Origin: Thioploca sp.
Lineage (GTDB): Bacteria; Pseudomonadota; Gammaproteobacteria; Beggiatoales; Beggiatoaceae
Length of the DNA stretch: 64,000 nucleotides
Direction of reading: 5' to 3'
NCBI GenBank assembly: GCA_012032555.1
Contig: JAAUSR010000011.1
Location: forward strand, 45,789-109,788
Shown here one piece after another: positions 20,173 to 29,545 of this stretch; position 1 is the first letter of the stretch; every line of letters starts with the position of its first letter. Under the pieces are notes generated by a model. The model searched no databases and was not told where the DNA came from. It worked only from the letters and a program-made list of their open reading frames with translations. The position numbers and the translations under genes were made by a program.

Positions 20173-20981
20173 ATGCAAATTATTGTCTTAGGGATGCACC
20201 GCTCTGGAACATCCATGGTCGCACGGTTACTCAATATGATGGGAGCCTACTTTGCTACAGAAGAAACCGCGATGCCCCCTACAGCGGCTAATCCTAAAGG
20301 TTATTGGGAACGCGAAGATATTCGTCAATTAAACGATCGTATTTTTAGCTTATTGGGAATGTCTTGGGATAATATCATTGATTTTAAAAGCGATTTACTA
20401 ACCGCCGCTATCCAACAACAACTGGAAGAGCCGGCGAGCAAAATCATTTTCAGTTTAGAATCGCATCGTCCGTGGATGGCAAAAGATCCTCGCTTTTGCT
20501 TATTATTTTCCTTATGGCAACCGCTATTAGAAGTGCCAATCGGTGTTTATGTGTATCGTAATCCGATTCAAGTCGCGCAATCGCTAAAAAACCGTGAAGG
20601 ATTTCCACTGACTTTGGGTATCGCTTTATGGGAAAAATACAACCTGTGTGGACTAGCTAATGGTGTTAATCTTCCTAAAATTCTTATTTCTCATGCTGAA
20701 CTCATACGTGATCCAGTTGGCACGGTTAAAAAATTCTATCAAGATTTGTTAGATTGTGATGTTCGTGGCTTACGTTTCCAGCTGATAAAGAAATTCAGGC
20801 TTTTATTGATGCTAAACTTTTTCATGAACAGAATAATCTTCACCTTTATAAAGATTATCTTAATCCACAACAAGCTGCTTTATTTGAAGCTTTTGAAAAT
20901 GGTAATGTATTTCAATTGAATCCATTACCCAATCTTTCTGGTGGTGCCGCTGAGGTTTTACAAGAATATAAAATAAATTAG
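20173..20981 (+). CDS. Sulfotransferase family protein, frameshifted
   Basis: PAPS-type sulfotransferase fold. The 5'-phosphosulfate loop is GMHRSGTSMVARLL at residues 6-19, followed by NPKGYWE and, near residue 117, VYVYRNPIQVAQSL. The frame fails after LRF: inserting one base at about 20778 (CC to CCC) restores PADKEIQAFIDAKLFHEQ and carries the protein on to a stop at 20979-20981, about 269 residues. The run just before that stop is AAAATAAAT; one more missing base there would join it to the coiled-coil glycosyltransferase that follows. Sulfation of the exported glycan is the likely role, by context. Confidence 0.78.
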
Positions 20982-23391
20982 TTGCCACTGAAGAAAGAAT
21001 TAGACTTCACCAAGAAATAACCCATCGTGATCAAACCATTATCAATCTCAATCACCTTATCGACCAACGTGATACTGAAATTAACCAGCGTGACATCGAA
21101 ATTAGCCGATGTAACACCGAAATTAGCCAACGTGATATTGAAATTAGTCGGCGTGATGAAGAAATCAGACAAAATGCCGCTAACCTAACTCAATATCAAA
21201 CTCAACTAGACAACTATCATAATCTATTAGCCATTACTGAAAATAAAGCGAGTAATCTTCAACAAAAAATTAATAAAATTAATCAACAATATCGCGAGTT
21301 AGAAATTCATTTAAATGAAAGTAAAAGATATTAGCTGAAAAAGAACAAAGCCTTACTGTATTAGCGAGTCAAGTAGAAAAACAGCAATATAACATACATC
21401 ATCTTTTACATTGGCTTAAAGCATTAGATGATGATATTAAAGCCATATTTAATTCTTTAACTTGGCGTGCCGGTAACATCATTACCAGAATTGCATTAAC
21501 TTTGATGTTTAAAAAAGCCAGTTTAACCGCTCAAGATCATATTGAAGAAATTCGGCAAGATATTAATACTTGGCAACAAGCAGAAAATAAAAATAACCTC
21601 ATTCCAGCAATATCACCATCCTCTCCGACAAAAGTTACGCCGTTGCCAAAAGCGTTATCACTGGTGGTGCGAGACTATCAACGTTGGATCAAAAATTATG
21701 ATACGTTGACTCCTAAAGTCATTAAGCGAATGCAACAACGCCTGCAAGAATGGGAATATCAACCACTGATTTCTATCGTGATGCCAACCTACAATACTGA
21801 TGAAAAATGGCTTAGAATCGCTATTGATTCAGTACAACAGCAAATTTACCCGCATTGGGAATTATGTATTGCTGATGATGCTTCGACACAACCGCATGTC
21901 CGTCAGATCTTAGCAGAATATGCTCAGCATGATGATCGAATTAAACTGCTATTTCGGACTGAAAATGGGCATATTTCTGCCGCTTCCAATACGGCACTAG
22001 CGATGGTAAGTGGTGAATTGGTAGCCTTTTTAGACCATGACGATAAATTGGTTCGATCGGCTCTTTTTTGGATTGCTAAAGCGGTTCTTGAACACCCGGA
22101 TGCGATGCTATGGTATTCTGATGAAGATAAAATCAATGAGGATAATCAGCGGTTTCAACCTTATTTTAAATCAGATTGGAATCCAGATCTGTTTTTATCG
22201 CATAACTTAATTACACATCTTGCCGTTTATCGAACGGCCTTAATCCAACAAATTGGTGGTTTTCGCGAAGGTTATGAAGGTGCACAAGATTATGATCTCG
22301 CTTTACGCGCTATTGAACACCTTACCCCGGCGCAAATTTGTCATATTCCTAGAGTGCTATACCATTGGCGAATGATTGATGGTAGTACAGCTAAAGATGC
22401 GGATGAGAAACCTTATGCTATCATAGCGGCACAAAAAGCTATTCGTGAGCATTTAGCTAGACGCAATATTGAAGCCCAAGTTATGGAAGCACCGGATTTA
22501 CCGGGTACCATCCGAGTCCAATATGCTTTACCTAGCCACTTGCCTTTAGTTAGCCTCATTATTCCAACTCGGAATAACTTAGAACTATTACATCGCTGTG
22601 TAGAAAGCATTCTTAATAAAACCGATTATGATCCCATTGAAATTTTAATTATTAATAATAACAGCGATGATCCAGCCACTTTAACTTACCTACAACAATT
22701 AGAAGATAATGATCAAGCACGTATCATTGATTATTCACACCCGTTTAACTACGCTGACATGAATAATAGAGCAGTTGAATATGCTCAAGGAGAAATTATT
22801 GGTTTAATCAATAATGATATCGAAGTGATTAATCCGGAATGGTTATCAGAAATGGTTAGTCACCTCTTAAGACCCGAAGTAGGTATAGTGGGCGCGAGAT
22901 TATGGTATCCCAATGATACTTTACAACATGCTGGCGTGATCCTTGGTATCGGTGGTGTTGCGGGTCATCCCCATAAAGGATTACCACGAAACAATCCCGG
23001 CTATTTTAATCGAGCCAATTTGATTCAAAGCCTTTCCGCCGTCACCGGCGCGTGTCTGATCATGCAGAAAAGTAATTTCTTAGCCGTGGGTGGCTTAGAT
23101 GCCGAACATTTGGCTATTGCTTTTAATGACATTGATTTATGCTTAAAAATGAGTGAACGGCAACTACGAGTTGTTTGGACGCCTTATGCAGAATTATATC
23201 ACCACGAATCAGCTAGCCGGGGTTATGAAGATACCCCAGAAAAAATAGCTCGCTTTGAGAAAGAATGTCTTTATATGAAAAAGCGTTGGGGCAACTTATT
23301 ACTAACTGATCCGGCTTACAATCCTAATCTCACTTTAGAAACCCAAGATTTTGCTTTGGCGTGGCCACCTCGAGTTGCTATATTGCCTTAG
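20982..23391 (+). CDS. GT2 glycosyltransferase with long coiled-coil head, frameshifted
   Basis: The catalytic part (from the codon at 21502) has two GT2 domains: the first with SIVMPTYNTDE, CIADDAS and FLDHDDKL, the second with SLIIPTRNN, INNDIEV, TGACLIM and FNDIDLCLKMSER. Both look active. Upstream, 20982-21331 reads as a clear coiled coil (repeats like QRDIEIS), broken by a stop at 21332. Adding one base to the AAAA run at 21323-21326 joins it to KILAEKEQSL ... WRAGNIITRIAL and the catalytic part. That joining segment matches the head of the paralogue at 18063. The true start is unclear: it may continue from the sulfotransferase as one protein of about 1073 residues. Confidence 0.82.
21066..21170 (+). 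repeat. 21-base tandem repeat coding a heptad coiled coil
   Basis: Five consecutive, imperfect 21-base units encode seven-residue units of the type QRDxEIS (QRDTEIN, QRDIEIS, RCNTEIS, QRDIEIS, RRDEEIR). The seven-residue period is what a continuous coiled coil needs. It lies in the head of the frameshifted glycosyltransferase. Confidence 0.7.
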
Positions 23392-23426
23392 TCAGTTTAA
23401 TCACTTTTAAGAAAATATAAATAGAC

Positions 23427-24332
23427 ATGAATATATTAGTTATCGGTAAAGCTAAAACCGGCACGACAGTCATTTCTAAAACCATTCAGAAGTCAATTTC
23501 TGGACCAACACAATATCATTTAGAACCCAAGAGAATTGGATTTTTTGAACAAGAACATTTTGCTAAATCAGATTGTTCTCATATAGTCAAAATCATTTTT
23601 GAACATTGGTCAAACACCCCTAGAATGCGAAATGCTATCATTCACAATGAAGCGGTACTTAAATTCGATAAAGTCATTTGTATCGTTAGAGATCTACGTG
23701 ATGAAATTATTAGCCGGCTAATGTATTTAATTTATCCTTATCAATTCGAATATCACTTGAAAGCAGAACAAGTTGCTGCGTGGCTAGACATTTTGGAGAA
23801 GAAGGAGAAATCACCCCAATCGATTGCTTTTGTAGAATTATTTGCAGAATTTGAAAAAATCTTTAAGGTGAGTTTCAGTGGAGAATTGAATCATTCTATA
23901 ATGCAATCGAAAATATATTATGATTTCATCCAAGGACCGGCTAAAAATAGCTATCGGATAAAGTACGAAGATTTTATTACGGGTAAATTACAATTACTTG
24001 AAGAGTATTTTGGTTTTTCTGTCTCCAGTGATAGAACAGTAGATGATTTAGAAAGAACCAAACGTTCTGTTACGTTCAATAACTGGAAGAAGATTTTTAC
24101 AGCGGAAGATGTTGAGTTTTTTAAGCCTAAGTTGTCTTTAATATTAGAAAAGTTCGGCTACTTGGACTGGGAATTGGAAGAAAGTGATAAATTAGAATCA
24201 GAGCATTATTCTGGATATGTAAAGCATTTATTAAATCCCAATCCAAATAAGATCAAATCATTACACATTTGTAATAATGATATAGCAAACAGTTACTCAA
24301 TACCAAAAATAGGAGAACATAATAATGGCTAA
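23427..24332 (+). CDS. Sulfotransferase-like protein
   Basis: 301 residues, with an N-terminal P-loop-like PAPS site NILVIGKAKTGTTVISKTI (residues 2-20) and a central VICIVRDLRDEIISRL that fits the 3'-phosphate-binding block of sulfotransferases. No signal peptide or membrane segment is seen. It overlaps the start of the methyltransferase gene by 8 bases, so the two are translationally coupled. Context suggests modification of the glycan made by the preceding glycosyltransferases. The acceptor cannot be inferred; the family assignment is moderate because only the nucleotide-binding parts are recognisable. Confidence 0.75.
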   Translation: MNILVIGKAKTGTTVISKTIQKSISGPTQYHLEPKRIGFFEQEHFAKSDCSHIVKIIFEHWSNTPRMRNAIIHNEAVLKFDKVICIVRDLRDEIISRLMYLIYPYQFEYHLKAEQVAAWLDILEKKEKSPQSIAFVELFAEFEKIFKVSFSGELNHSIMQSKIYYDFIQGPAKNSYRIKYEDFITGKLQLLEEYFGFSVSSDRTVDDLERTKRSVTFNNWKKIFTAEDVEFFKPKLSLILEKFGYLDWELEESDKLESEHYSGYVKHLLNPNPNKIKSLHICNNDIANSYSIPKIGEHNNG

Positions 24333-25020
24333 AAGCTTAGAAGATAACTTAGAAAATCGCTCTAATTACAAGGCAACTTGGAATAAATTAACGCCTTCTT
24401 CAGATGATGCCAAAATGGCAGTTGCCGGACATGCTAATGAAGAAGAACTTGACCAATCTGCTTTAGTTACTGTCAGTATTTTGGAACAATTCATTGAAAT
24501 CAATTCTGCAGATGTAGTACTTGAAATTGGTTGCGGAGTGGGTAGGGTCGGTAAAACTTTAAGCAATAAATGTTCAAAGTGGATTGGAACAGATATTTCT
24601 GGCAATATGCTTAAATACGCTGCACAGCGACTTAAAGGAGTAACTAATGTCGAACTTATTGAACTGAGTACAGTTGGTTTAAAAGAAATTTCAGACAATT
24701 CTGTTGATGTAGTTTATTGCACAGTGGTTTTTATGCATCTTTATGAGTGGGATCGTTATAAATATGTTCAAGAGAGTTTTCGAGTATTAAAACCCAATGG
24801 AAGATGTTTTTTTGATAATGTTGATATCACTTCAAACCACGGTTGGAAGGTATTTATGGAAAGTTCATCATTTGAAATAGACAAACGTCCAGCACGAATT
24901 AGTATGGTTTCAACGAGAGATGAACTTGAGACTTATGCTTTGAAAGCCGGTTTTCAGGAAGTGAAGGTACATCGTTGGCATGATGCGTGGGTTGGTGTAA
25001 CCGGAGTAAAGCGAGTGTAG
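24325..25020 (+). CDS. SAM-dependent methyltransferase (class I)
   Basis: 231 residues. Motif I VLEIGCGVGRVGKTL at about 74-88, motif II in WIGTDISGNML, motif III-like VDVVYCTVVFMHL and a post-motif FRVLKPNGRCFFDN: a Methyltransf_11-like fold. Coupled by overlap to the sulfotransferase before it, so probably a sugar or glycan methylase. The last residues (VKRV then stop) are encoded by an AAGCGAGTGTAG string also seen at the head of a REP hairpin at 44003-44014, so the natural C-terminus may have been replaced by repeat sequence. Confidence 0.85.
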   Translation: MAKSLEDNLENRSNYKATWNKLTPSSDDAKMAVAGHANEEELDQSALVTVSILEQFIEINSADVVLEIGCGVGRVGKTLSNKCSKWIGTDISGNMLKYAAQRLKGVTNVELIELSTVGLKEISDNSVDVVYCTVVFMHLYEWDRYKYVQESFRVLKPNGRCFFDNVDITSNHGWKVFMESSSFEIDKRPARISMVSTRDELETYALKAGFQEVKVHRWHDAWVGVTGVKRV

Positions 25021-25083
25021 CCTGAATAAAACGAAGTGTAATCCAGGATTTCAGTTCTCCTGGATTTTGTTCAGGCTCTCTCC
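25017..25083. repeat. Palindromic repeat (TCCAGGA family), copy 1
   Basis: Starts GTAGCCTGAA, has an inner stem TCCAGGA / TCCTGGA and an outer stem AGCCTGAA / TTCAGGCT. A diverged copy in the same orientation lies at 26147-26220, and a fragment occurs near 27691-27710. The two main copies flank the Rpn-type nuclease gene. Confidence 0.7.
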
Positions 25084-25270
25084 AGTTCAAGTTACTCCCC
25101 TAATCGATTACCATTGGAAACAGTATAGTAACCAAATTGAGTCTGGAGAAAATATAAAAATTCCTATTAATCCGAGTGGCTGGTTTCTATCCATTCCAAA
25201 AAATGGTTCTTGCTGAAGTGGCAAGAAGATAATATGATTGATTCAATTAAAATTTTAGCAGGATGACCTG

Positions 25271-26101
25271 ATGCCGCTCGCTCCCTTGAACAATAGTGTC
25301 GTTTTTAAAAAACTTTTTACCGATCCGGAAATTGTTACCGCATTTGTAGAAGATCTGATGGGTGTAAAACTAGAAATTCAAGCCGACAATATTGTGCTGG
25401 AAAAAAAATTTTATCCGCCCATTGGCGCTATTGATATTACTTTGGATATTTTTATTGACGATCCCAAACACCGTCTCATCATTGAAATCCAGAAAGTTCG
25501 TTATGATTACCATTTTGATCGCTTTTTACACTATCACCAAGCGGCTATCGTGGAATTGGCTAAGAGTCATAAAGCGTATAAATTAGATCGCACGGTTCAT
25601 ACGATTGTTTGGTTAACTAGCAAAGTACGAGATAAAACTTATCAACATAGTCTGATTACGACCTCACTCTCCTCCGTGACGGAAAGTGGTGAAGAATTGC
25701 ACCTGTACCCACATAAACTGTATTTTCTCAATCCTTACTATCTGAATGAGAAAACGCCTGCTGGCTTGGTGGATTGGTTTCAGTTAGTAGTAGAAAGTAT
25801 TGTGAATCCCAAAACACCCCAGATTAACCGACACAATAAATTTATTGACAAAGCCGCACATGTCATCGCGGAAGATGGTTTAACACCCCAAGAAATGGTC
25901 GTGTTATTAGAAGAAACCGGTTACGAAGAAAACTTGCGACTCAATCGGGAAGAAGGCTGGTTAAATGGATGGAAAGAGGGTCAAATAGAGATTGCTCGTA
26001 CTATGCGTCGGCAAGGACTCGATATCGCTCTGATTGCGGAAGTGACGAGGCTATCGCTTGAGGAATTAGAAAATTATTTTAAGGAAGCACCATCAGCTTG
26101 A
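25271..26101 (+). CDS. Rpn-family PD-(D/E)XK nuclease / recombination-promoting transposase-like protein
   Basis: 276 residues of the PD-(D/E)XK 'putative transposase' group. The N-terminus LNNSVVFKKLFTDPEIVTAFVEDLMG is typical; the catalytic core follows as D in GAIDITLDIFIDD and the E-x-Q of LIIEIQKVRYDYHFDRFLHY. The C-terminus is a repetitive acidic helix ending in a motif with ARTMRRQGLDIALIAEVTRLSLEE, the common tail of this family. Family members promote RecA-independent recombination and are often present in many copies. The gene is bounded on both sides by related palindromes, so it may be a mobile cassette. Confidence 0.85.
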   Translation: MPLAPLNNSVVFKKLFTDPEIVTAFVEDLMGVKLEIQADNIVLEKKFYPPIGAIDITLDIFIDDPKHRLIIEIQKVRYDYHFDRFLHYHQAAIVELAKSHKAYKLDRTVHTIVWLTSKVRDKTYQHSLITTSLSSVTESGEELHLYPHKLYFLNPYYLNEKTPAGLVDWFQLVVESIVNPKTPQINRHNKFIDKAAHVIAEDGLTPQEMVVLLEETGYEENLRLNREEGWLNGWKEGQIEIARTMRRQGLDIALIAEVTRLSLEELENYFKEAPSA

Positions 26102-26146
26102 AATTCGTAAATAATTACCAATCACTAAAGTGGATATGTTTTTTTA

Positions 26147-26220
26147 GTAGCTTAGATGAAACCCAGTGTAATTCAGGATTTCAGTCATCCTGAATTCCGT
26201 TCAAGTCCTATCCAGGCTAC
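26147..26220. repeat. Palindromic repeat (TCCAGGA family), copy 2
   Basis: Starts GTAGCTTAGATG and ends CCAGGCTAC, with an inner stem TTCAGGA / TCCTGAA. Same orientation and layout as the copy at 25017-25083, about 75-80% alike by eye. It lies between the Rpn gene stop and the DUF2142 gene stop. Confidence 0.65.
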
Positions 26221-26236
26221 TTGTTGTCTAAAAAAA

Positions 26237-27625
26237 CTAAAACAACTGCACATAATACCGATTAATCAATGCAGCTAGCATCGTGGTTAATAACAATGGT
26301 ATATAACTAATTGTTATTAAAAGTAATTTTTCTTGTTTAATTTGAAAATAATTATTATAAAAAAGCAAGAAAAACAGAATTCCAATCGGAATAAAATACC
26401 TTCCTTGTAACCCGTCCACAACTTTATTACCTATTGGTGTAAATGAAAAATATATTGAAGTATAAATAAGTACTGCTGCCCCCAACCATACTAAAGCAAT
26501 AATAGCTTTTTGGGCAGATAAAAATGTAATATCTGGTTTTGAATCAATTAAAGCATAAATGATTAACATCATACTATGTAGAAATAATAACCAATGAGGC
26601 AACGAGGTATCCAGCCAGCCTAATTTGCCTATAAAAGTTTCAATAAGATATAATCCTTGTAGTTTGGTGGTATTAATTAGAACATCTAGATATTGTAGTG
26701 GATAATTGAGTACAAATTTGAACTGTTCAGAAGAGGAAATAATTTGCCCCGGCGGCAAAGGACGCCAAGAGTGATAAGCAGCATAAATATCACGGATCAA
26801 ATAAGACCATGTTGCTGTAATACTTATGCTGGATAACAGCATCAATACAAAAAACCAACCATATTGTTTACTACCTAATTGGTTAACCGGTATTAAAAAG
26901 AATAAGAATATAATAAAAACATAGTTTGGTTTAGAAAGAGATATAAAAATTGCTAAACTAAATAATAATATCAATAACACCAATAACTGGGATGATTTAA
27001 TTTCTTTATCTAAAGCAATTTTGAGGAGAATAGAAATAAATAAGAAACAGACAGCAATTATTAAACTATCAGCTGACAAGGAAGCCGCTTGAAATATTAT
27101 CATAGGCGATAAAGCTAAGAGACAGAGTAACCATTTTGAAGTTGGCATCAATTTAATCGCCATATAAACACAAAGTAGCCATACTATTAACGCACTTAAT
27201 CTGCCAAGATACATAATTTTCAACCAAGATAAATGAAATATTTTACCTATGCTTATTCCTAACATTTGTGGCAAATACGGCAAAGGAGAGTAGATAATTT
27301 GGTGTTTAACAAACTGTTTTTGTTCTGGTTTTGGCGGTAAACTCAGAAAATAGGCTAACTTCTCAAAAGATTGCTTACTTTGCGGCTTAAAAGCTAAATA
27401 GCCGGCCAATTCACCACCGGTAGCGATTGCATTAAGCGGAATAAAATCGCCCGCCACATTTCCATTTACCTTTGGTATAAAATCTCCTTGACTTATTCCT
27501 AGAGCACGAAAGAAATGACTGGCTTCATCCGGTACCTGAAAAGGAGGCGTTATCAATATAACCAGTACACCAAAAATAAATCCAAATAAAATAAAAACAG
27601 ATTCGGGTTTTTGTAAACAAATCAT
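26237..27625 (-). CDS. DUF2142 family polytopic membrane protein
   Basis: 462 residues with about 10-12 hydrophobic segments. The first loop has TPPFQVPDEASHFFRALGISQG, the hallmark of DUF2142 (a PDE-H motif in the first periplasmic loop, reminiscent of GT-C glycosyltransferases). A further family mark is the long loop ending LPPKPEQK and the GLQGRYFIPI segment late in the protein. A lipid-linked sugar transferase or polysaccharide role is plausible from fold and from the neighbouring glycan locus, but no activity is established for the family. Confidence 0.85.
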   Translation of the reverse strand: MICLQKPESVFILFGFIFGVLVILITPPFQVPDEASHFFRALGISQGDFIPKVNGNVAGDFIPLNAIATGGELAGYLAFKPQSKQSFEKLAYFLSLPPKPEQKQFVKHQIIYSPLPYLPQMLGISIGKIFHLSWLKIMYLGRLSALIVWLLCVYMAIKLMPTSKWLLCLLALSPMIIFQAASLSADSLIIAVCFLFISILLKIALDKEIKSSQLLVLLILLFSLAIFISLSKPNYVFIIFLFFLIPVNQLGSKQYGWFFVLMLLSSISITATWSYLIRDIYAAYHSWRPLPPGQIISSSEQFKFVLNYPLQYLDVLINTTKLQGLYLIETFIGKLGWLDTSLPHWLLFLHSMMLIIYALIDSKPDITFLSAQKAIIALVWLGAAVLIYTSIYFSFTPIGNKVVDGLQGRYFIPIGILFFLLFYNNYFQIKQEKLLLITISYIPLLLTTMLAALINRYYVQLF

Positions 27626-28116
27626 ACTTAAATTAATTACAATAAAAAATGTTAGAGAAAGAATATTCAGCGAGAATAACCGGAACTATACTTCGTGTCA
27701 TCCAGGATTATTTACTTGGAGAAAATATTACCCATTTTGTTGAAAATGTATAGATACTATTTTTTCTTCTCCTTATAGTGCAATAGTTCAGACAGTTTTA
27801 AGCCACAATCACACCATAGTTACAAAAGTTCTTGAAATCAGGAGAAGATTTAATTGAATTGAAGTCAAGAGCTAAGCTAGAAAAAGTATAAATACTTGAT
27901 TAGGTTAACTGTAAAAATCAGTTAATCAATTTTTTTAGTGGCTTCATCAATTGGATAAGGGGATATTTGATTTATCACTAGATCGAATTAAAAAATCATC
28001 TATAGTATTATTTACTAACGTATTCGTAAAAACGGGCTGGTTAAAAAATTAAGTTGGGGTGTTAAACTGGAAGTTCAAATAGTGATTTATAATCATATAA
28101 ATTAGGAGTACATAAT
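27626..28116. other. Divergent intergenic region with repeat fragment
   Basis: About 490 AT-rich bases between the DUF2142 gene and the MORN lipoprotein gene, holding both promoters. A fragment of the TCCAGGA-type repeat lies at about 27691-27710. An AGGAG ribosome-binding site is at about 28103-28107 ahead of the MORN gene. No gene seen. Confidence 0.5.
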
Positions 28117-28701
28117 ATGTTATTAACTAATAATCTTGTCTATAGATTAGGTATAATAATAAATATACTGTTAGTTATCAGCTGCACCACTACCCCGACA
28201 ACCCCTCAGCAAACTTGTTCAGTAGCTGATCCTAAATTACAAGGTCATTATCAGGGTGATTGTCAAAATGGTAAAGCTCAGGGATTAGGTAAGGCAATCG
28301 GTAAAGACATGTATGAAGGTGAATTTGTTCAAGGGTTGCCTCATGGAAAAGGAACTTATACTTGGGCTGATGGTGAACGTTTTGTTGGCTCTTTCGATAA
28401 GGGAATCCCTCAGATTCCTCATAGTGGTTGTTATGTTGCTGATCCTCGCTTACGTGGTCGTTATCAGGGTACTTGTCAGAATAATAAAGCACATGGTCGT
28501 GGTAAAGCGACCGGGATAGATACCTATGAGGGTGAATTTAACAATGGACTGACTGATGGACAAGGAACTTATGTTTGGTCTAATGGTGATCGTTATATTG
28601 GACAATTTAAAGCAGGTCAAGCCAACGGACGTGGAGTGATGAAATATGTGGATGGTAAAGAAGAAGCCGGTTTATGGCAAAACAATGAACTCATTAATTA
28701 A
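28117..28701 (+). CDS. MORN-repeat lipoprotein with duplicated cysteine module
   Basis: 194 residues. The N-terminus is a lipoprotein signal (hydrophobic run then LLVISC, lipid cysteine C23). The mature part is a tandem duplication with a period of 71 residues: units start at C34 and C105, each reading C-VADP-L-G-YQG-CQN-KA then MORN motifs YEGEF-GL--G-GTY-W--G-R--G-F. Each unit holds one cysteine pair (C34/C49, C105/C120). MORN repeats are membrane- or protein-binding hairpins. The next gene is a lytic transglycosylase-like protein, so an envelope role is likely. Confidence 0.87.
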   Translation: MLLTNNLVYRLGIIINILLVISCTTTPTTPQQTCSVADPKLQGHYQGDCQNGKAQGLGKAIGKDMYEGEFVQGLPHGKGTYTWADGERFVGSFDKGIPQIPHSGCYVADPRLRGRYQGTCQNNKAHGRGKATGIDTYEGEFNNGLTDGQGTYVWSNGDRYIGQFKAGQANGRGVMKYVDGKEEAGLWQNNELIN

Positions 28702-28766
28702 TCAATGTCAATTGTCCATAGGGATAGCCCTTGTGGTCGCTCTTATCTAACGATGGAGAACTTTGT

Positions 28767-29450
28767 ATGGATAGACCAGGAAAAAGAGGTGAAGAAATCT
28801 CTTGGTTTAGGAAAATGTTTGGTTTGCCTCAATCCACACCGACTGTTAAACCGGGAACTCAACCAACGGAACCGGGGCAGTTTCCAACCAGTTTTGATAG
28901 GAATAACCAGACTTTACTGCAACAACTCCAAGAAGCTATTCGATATCGTAGTGTGATTGAAGATGCGGCGCGTCGTTACCGGTTGCAACCGGCCATTCTT
29001 TGTGGAATTGGATCACGAGAATCTCAATGGGGGCTAGCATTAAGACCACCTGGTCCAGATGGACGTGGTGATTTTGCGCAACGGCGCCCACGTGGGGATC
29101 GATATACACCAGAACCCCCAGATGGTCCTGGTTATGGACGGGGTTTGATGCAAATAGATTACGATTGGCATGAATTTGCTCGCACGGGTAATTGGCAGAA
29201 TCCACGAGAGAATATCATGTATGCGTGTACTGTATTAGAGCAAGCGCGACTATTTTTTCGAAATAGTGGGATTAACTTAACTGAAGAACAATTATTGCGG
29301 GCGGTCATTGCCGCCTATAATGGCGGAGCCACTGCCACTTTACAAGCCATTCAGGTTGGCCAAGATATTGACTATAACACCACGGGTCAAAATTACTCTC
29401 GAGATGTCTTAGATCGCAGTGGTTGGTTTCAGTTATATGGTTGGCAATAG
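28767..29450 (+). CDS. Goose-lysozyme-like (lytic transglycosylase) protein
   Basis: 227 residues from the ATG at 28767, chosen over the upstream GTG at 28731 because GGAG sits about ten bases before it. The catalytic region is ILCGIGSRESQWG, with the glutamate E85 in SRES, followed by GYGRGLMQID and a C-terminal helix with VIAAYNGGATATLQAI, all typical of goose-type lysozyme/SLT folds. No signal peptide is visible, and the N-terminal 50 residues are proline-rich and hydrophilic; this is unusual for a cell-wall enzyme and could suggest export by another route or a phage/secretion-system origin. It lies 65 bases after the MORN lipoprotein. Confidence 0.82.
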   Translation: MDRPGKRGEEISWFRKMFGLPQSTPTVKPGTQPTEPGQFPTSFDRNNQTLLQQLQEAIRYRSVIEDAARRYRLQPAILCGIGSRESQWGLALRPPGPDGRGDFAQRRPRGDRYTPEPPDGPGYGRGLMQIDYDWHEFARTGNWQNPRENIMYACTVLEQARLFFRNSGINLTEEQLLRAVIAAYNGGATATLQAIQVGQDIDYNTTGQNYSRDVLDRSGWFQLYGWQ

Positions 29451-29545
29451 CGTTTTAAATCTCATTATCCAATGGTCATTATTATGCTATCTAAAGATAA
29501 TTAAAACCATTAAAATCAATGTAAGGATTCTGAGGATATAACTGA

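Noticed and set aside
28705..28956. ORF overlapping the lysozyme-like gene in another frame
   Set aside because: No family signature, and it overlaps a frame with a clear SRES/GLMQI enzyme motif.
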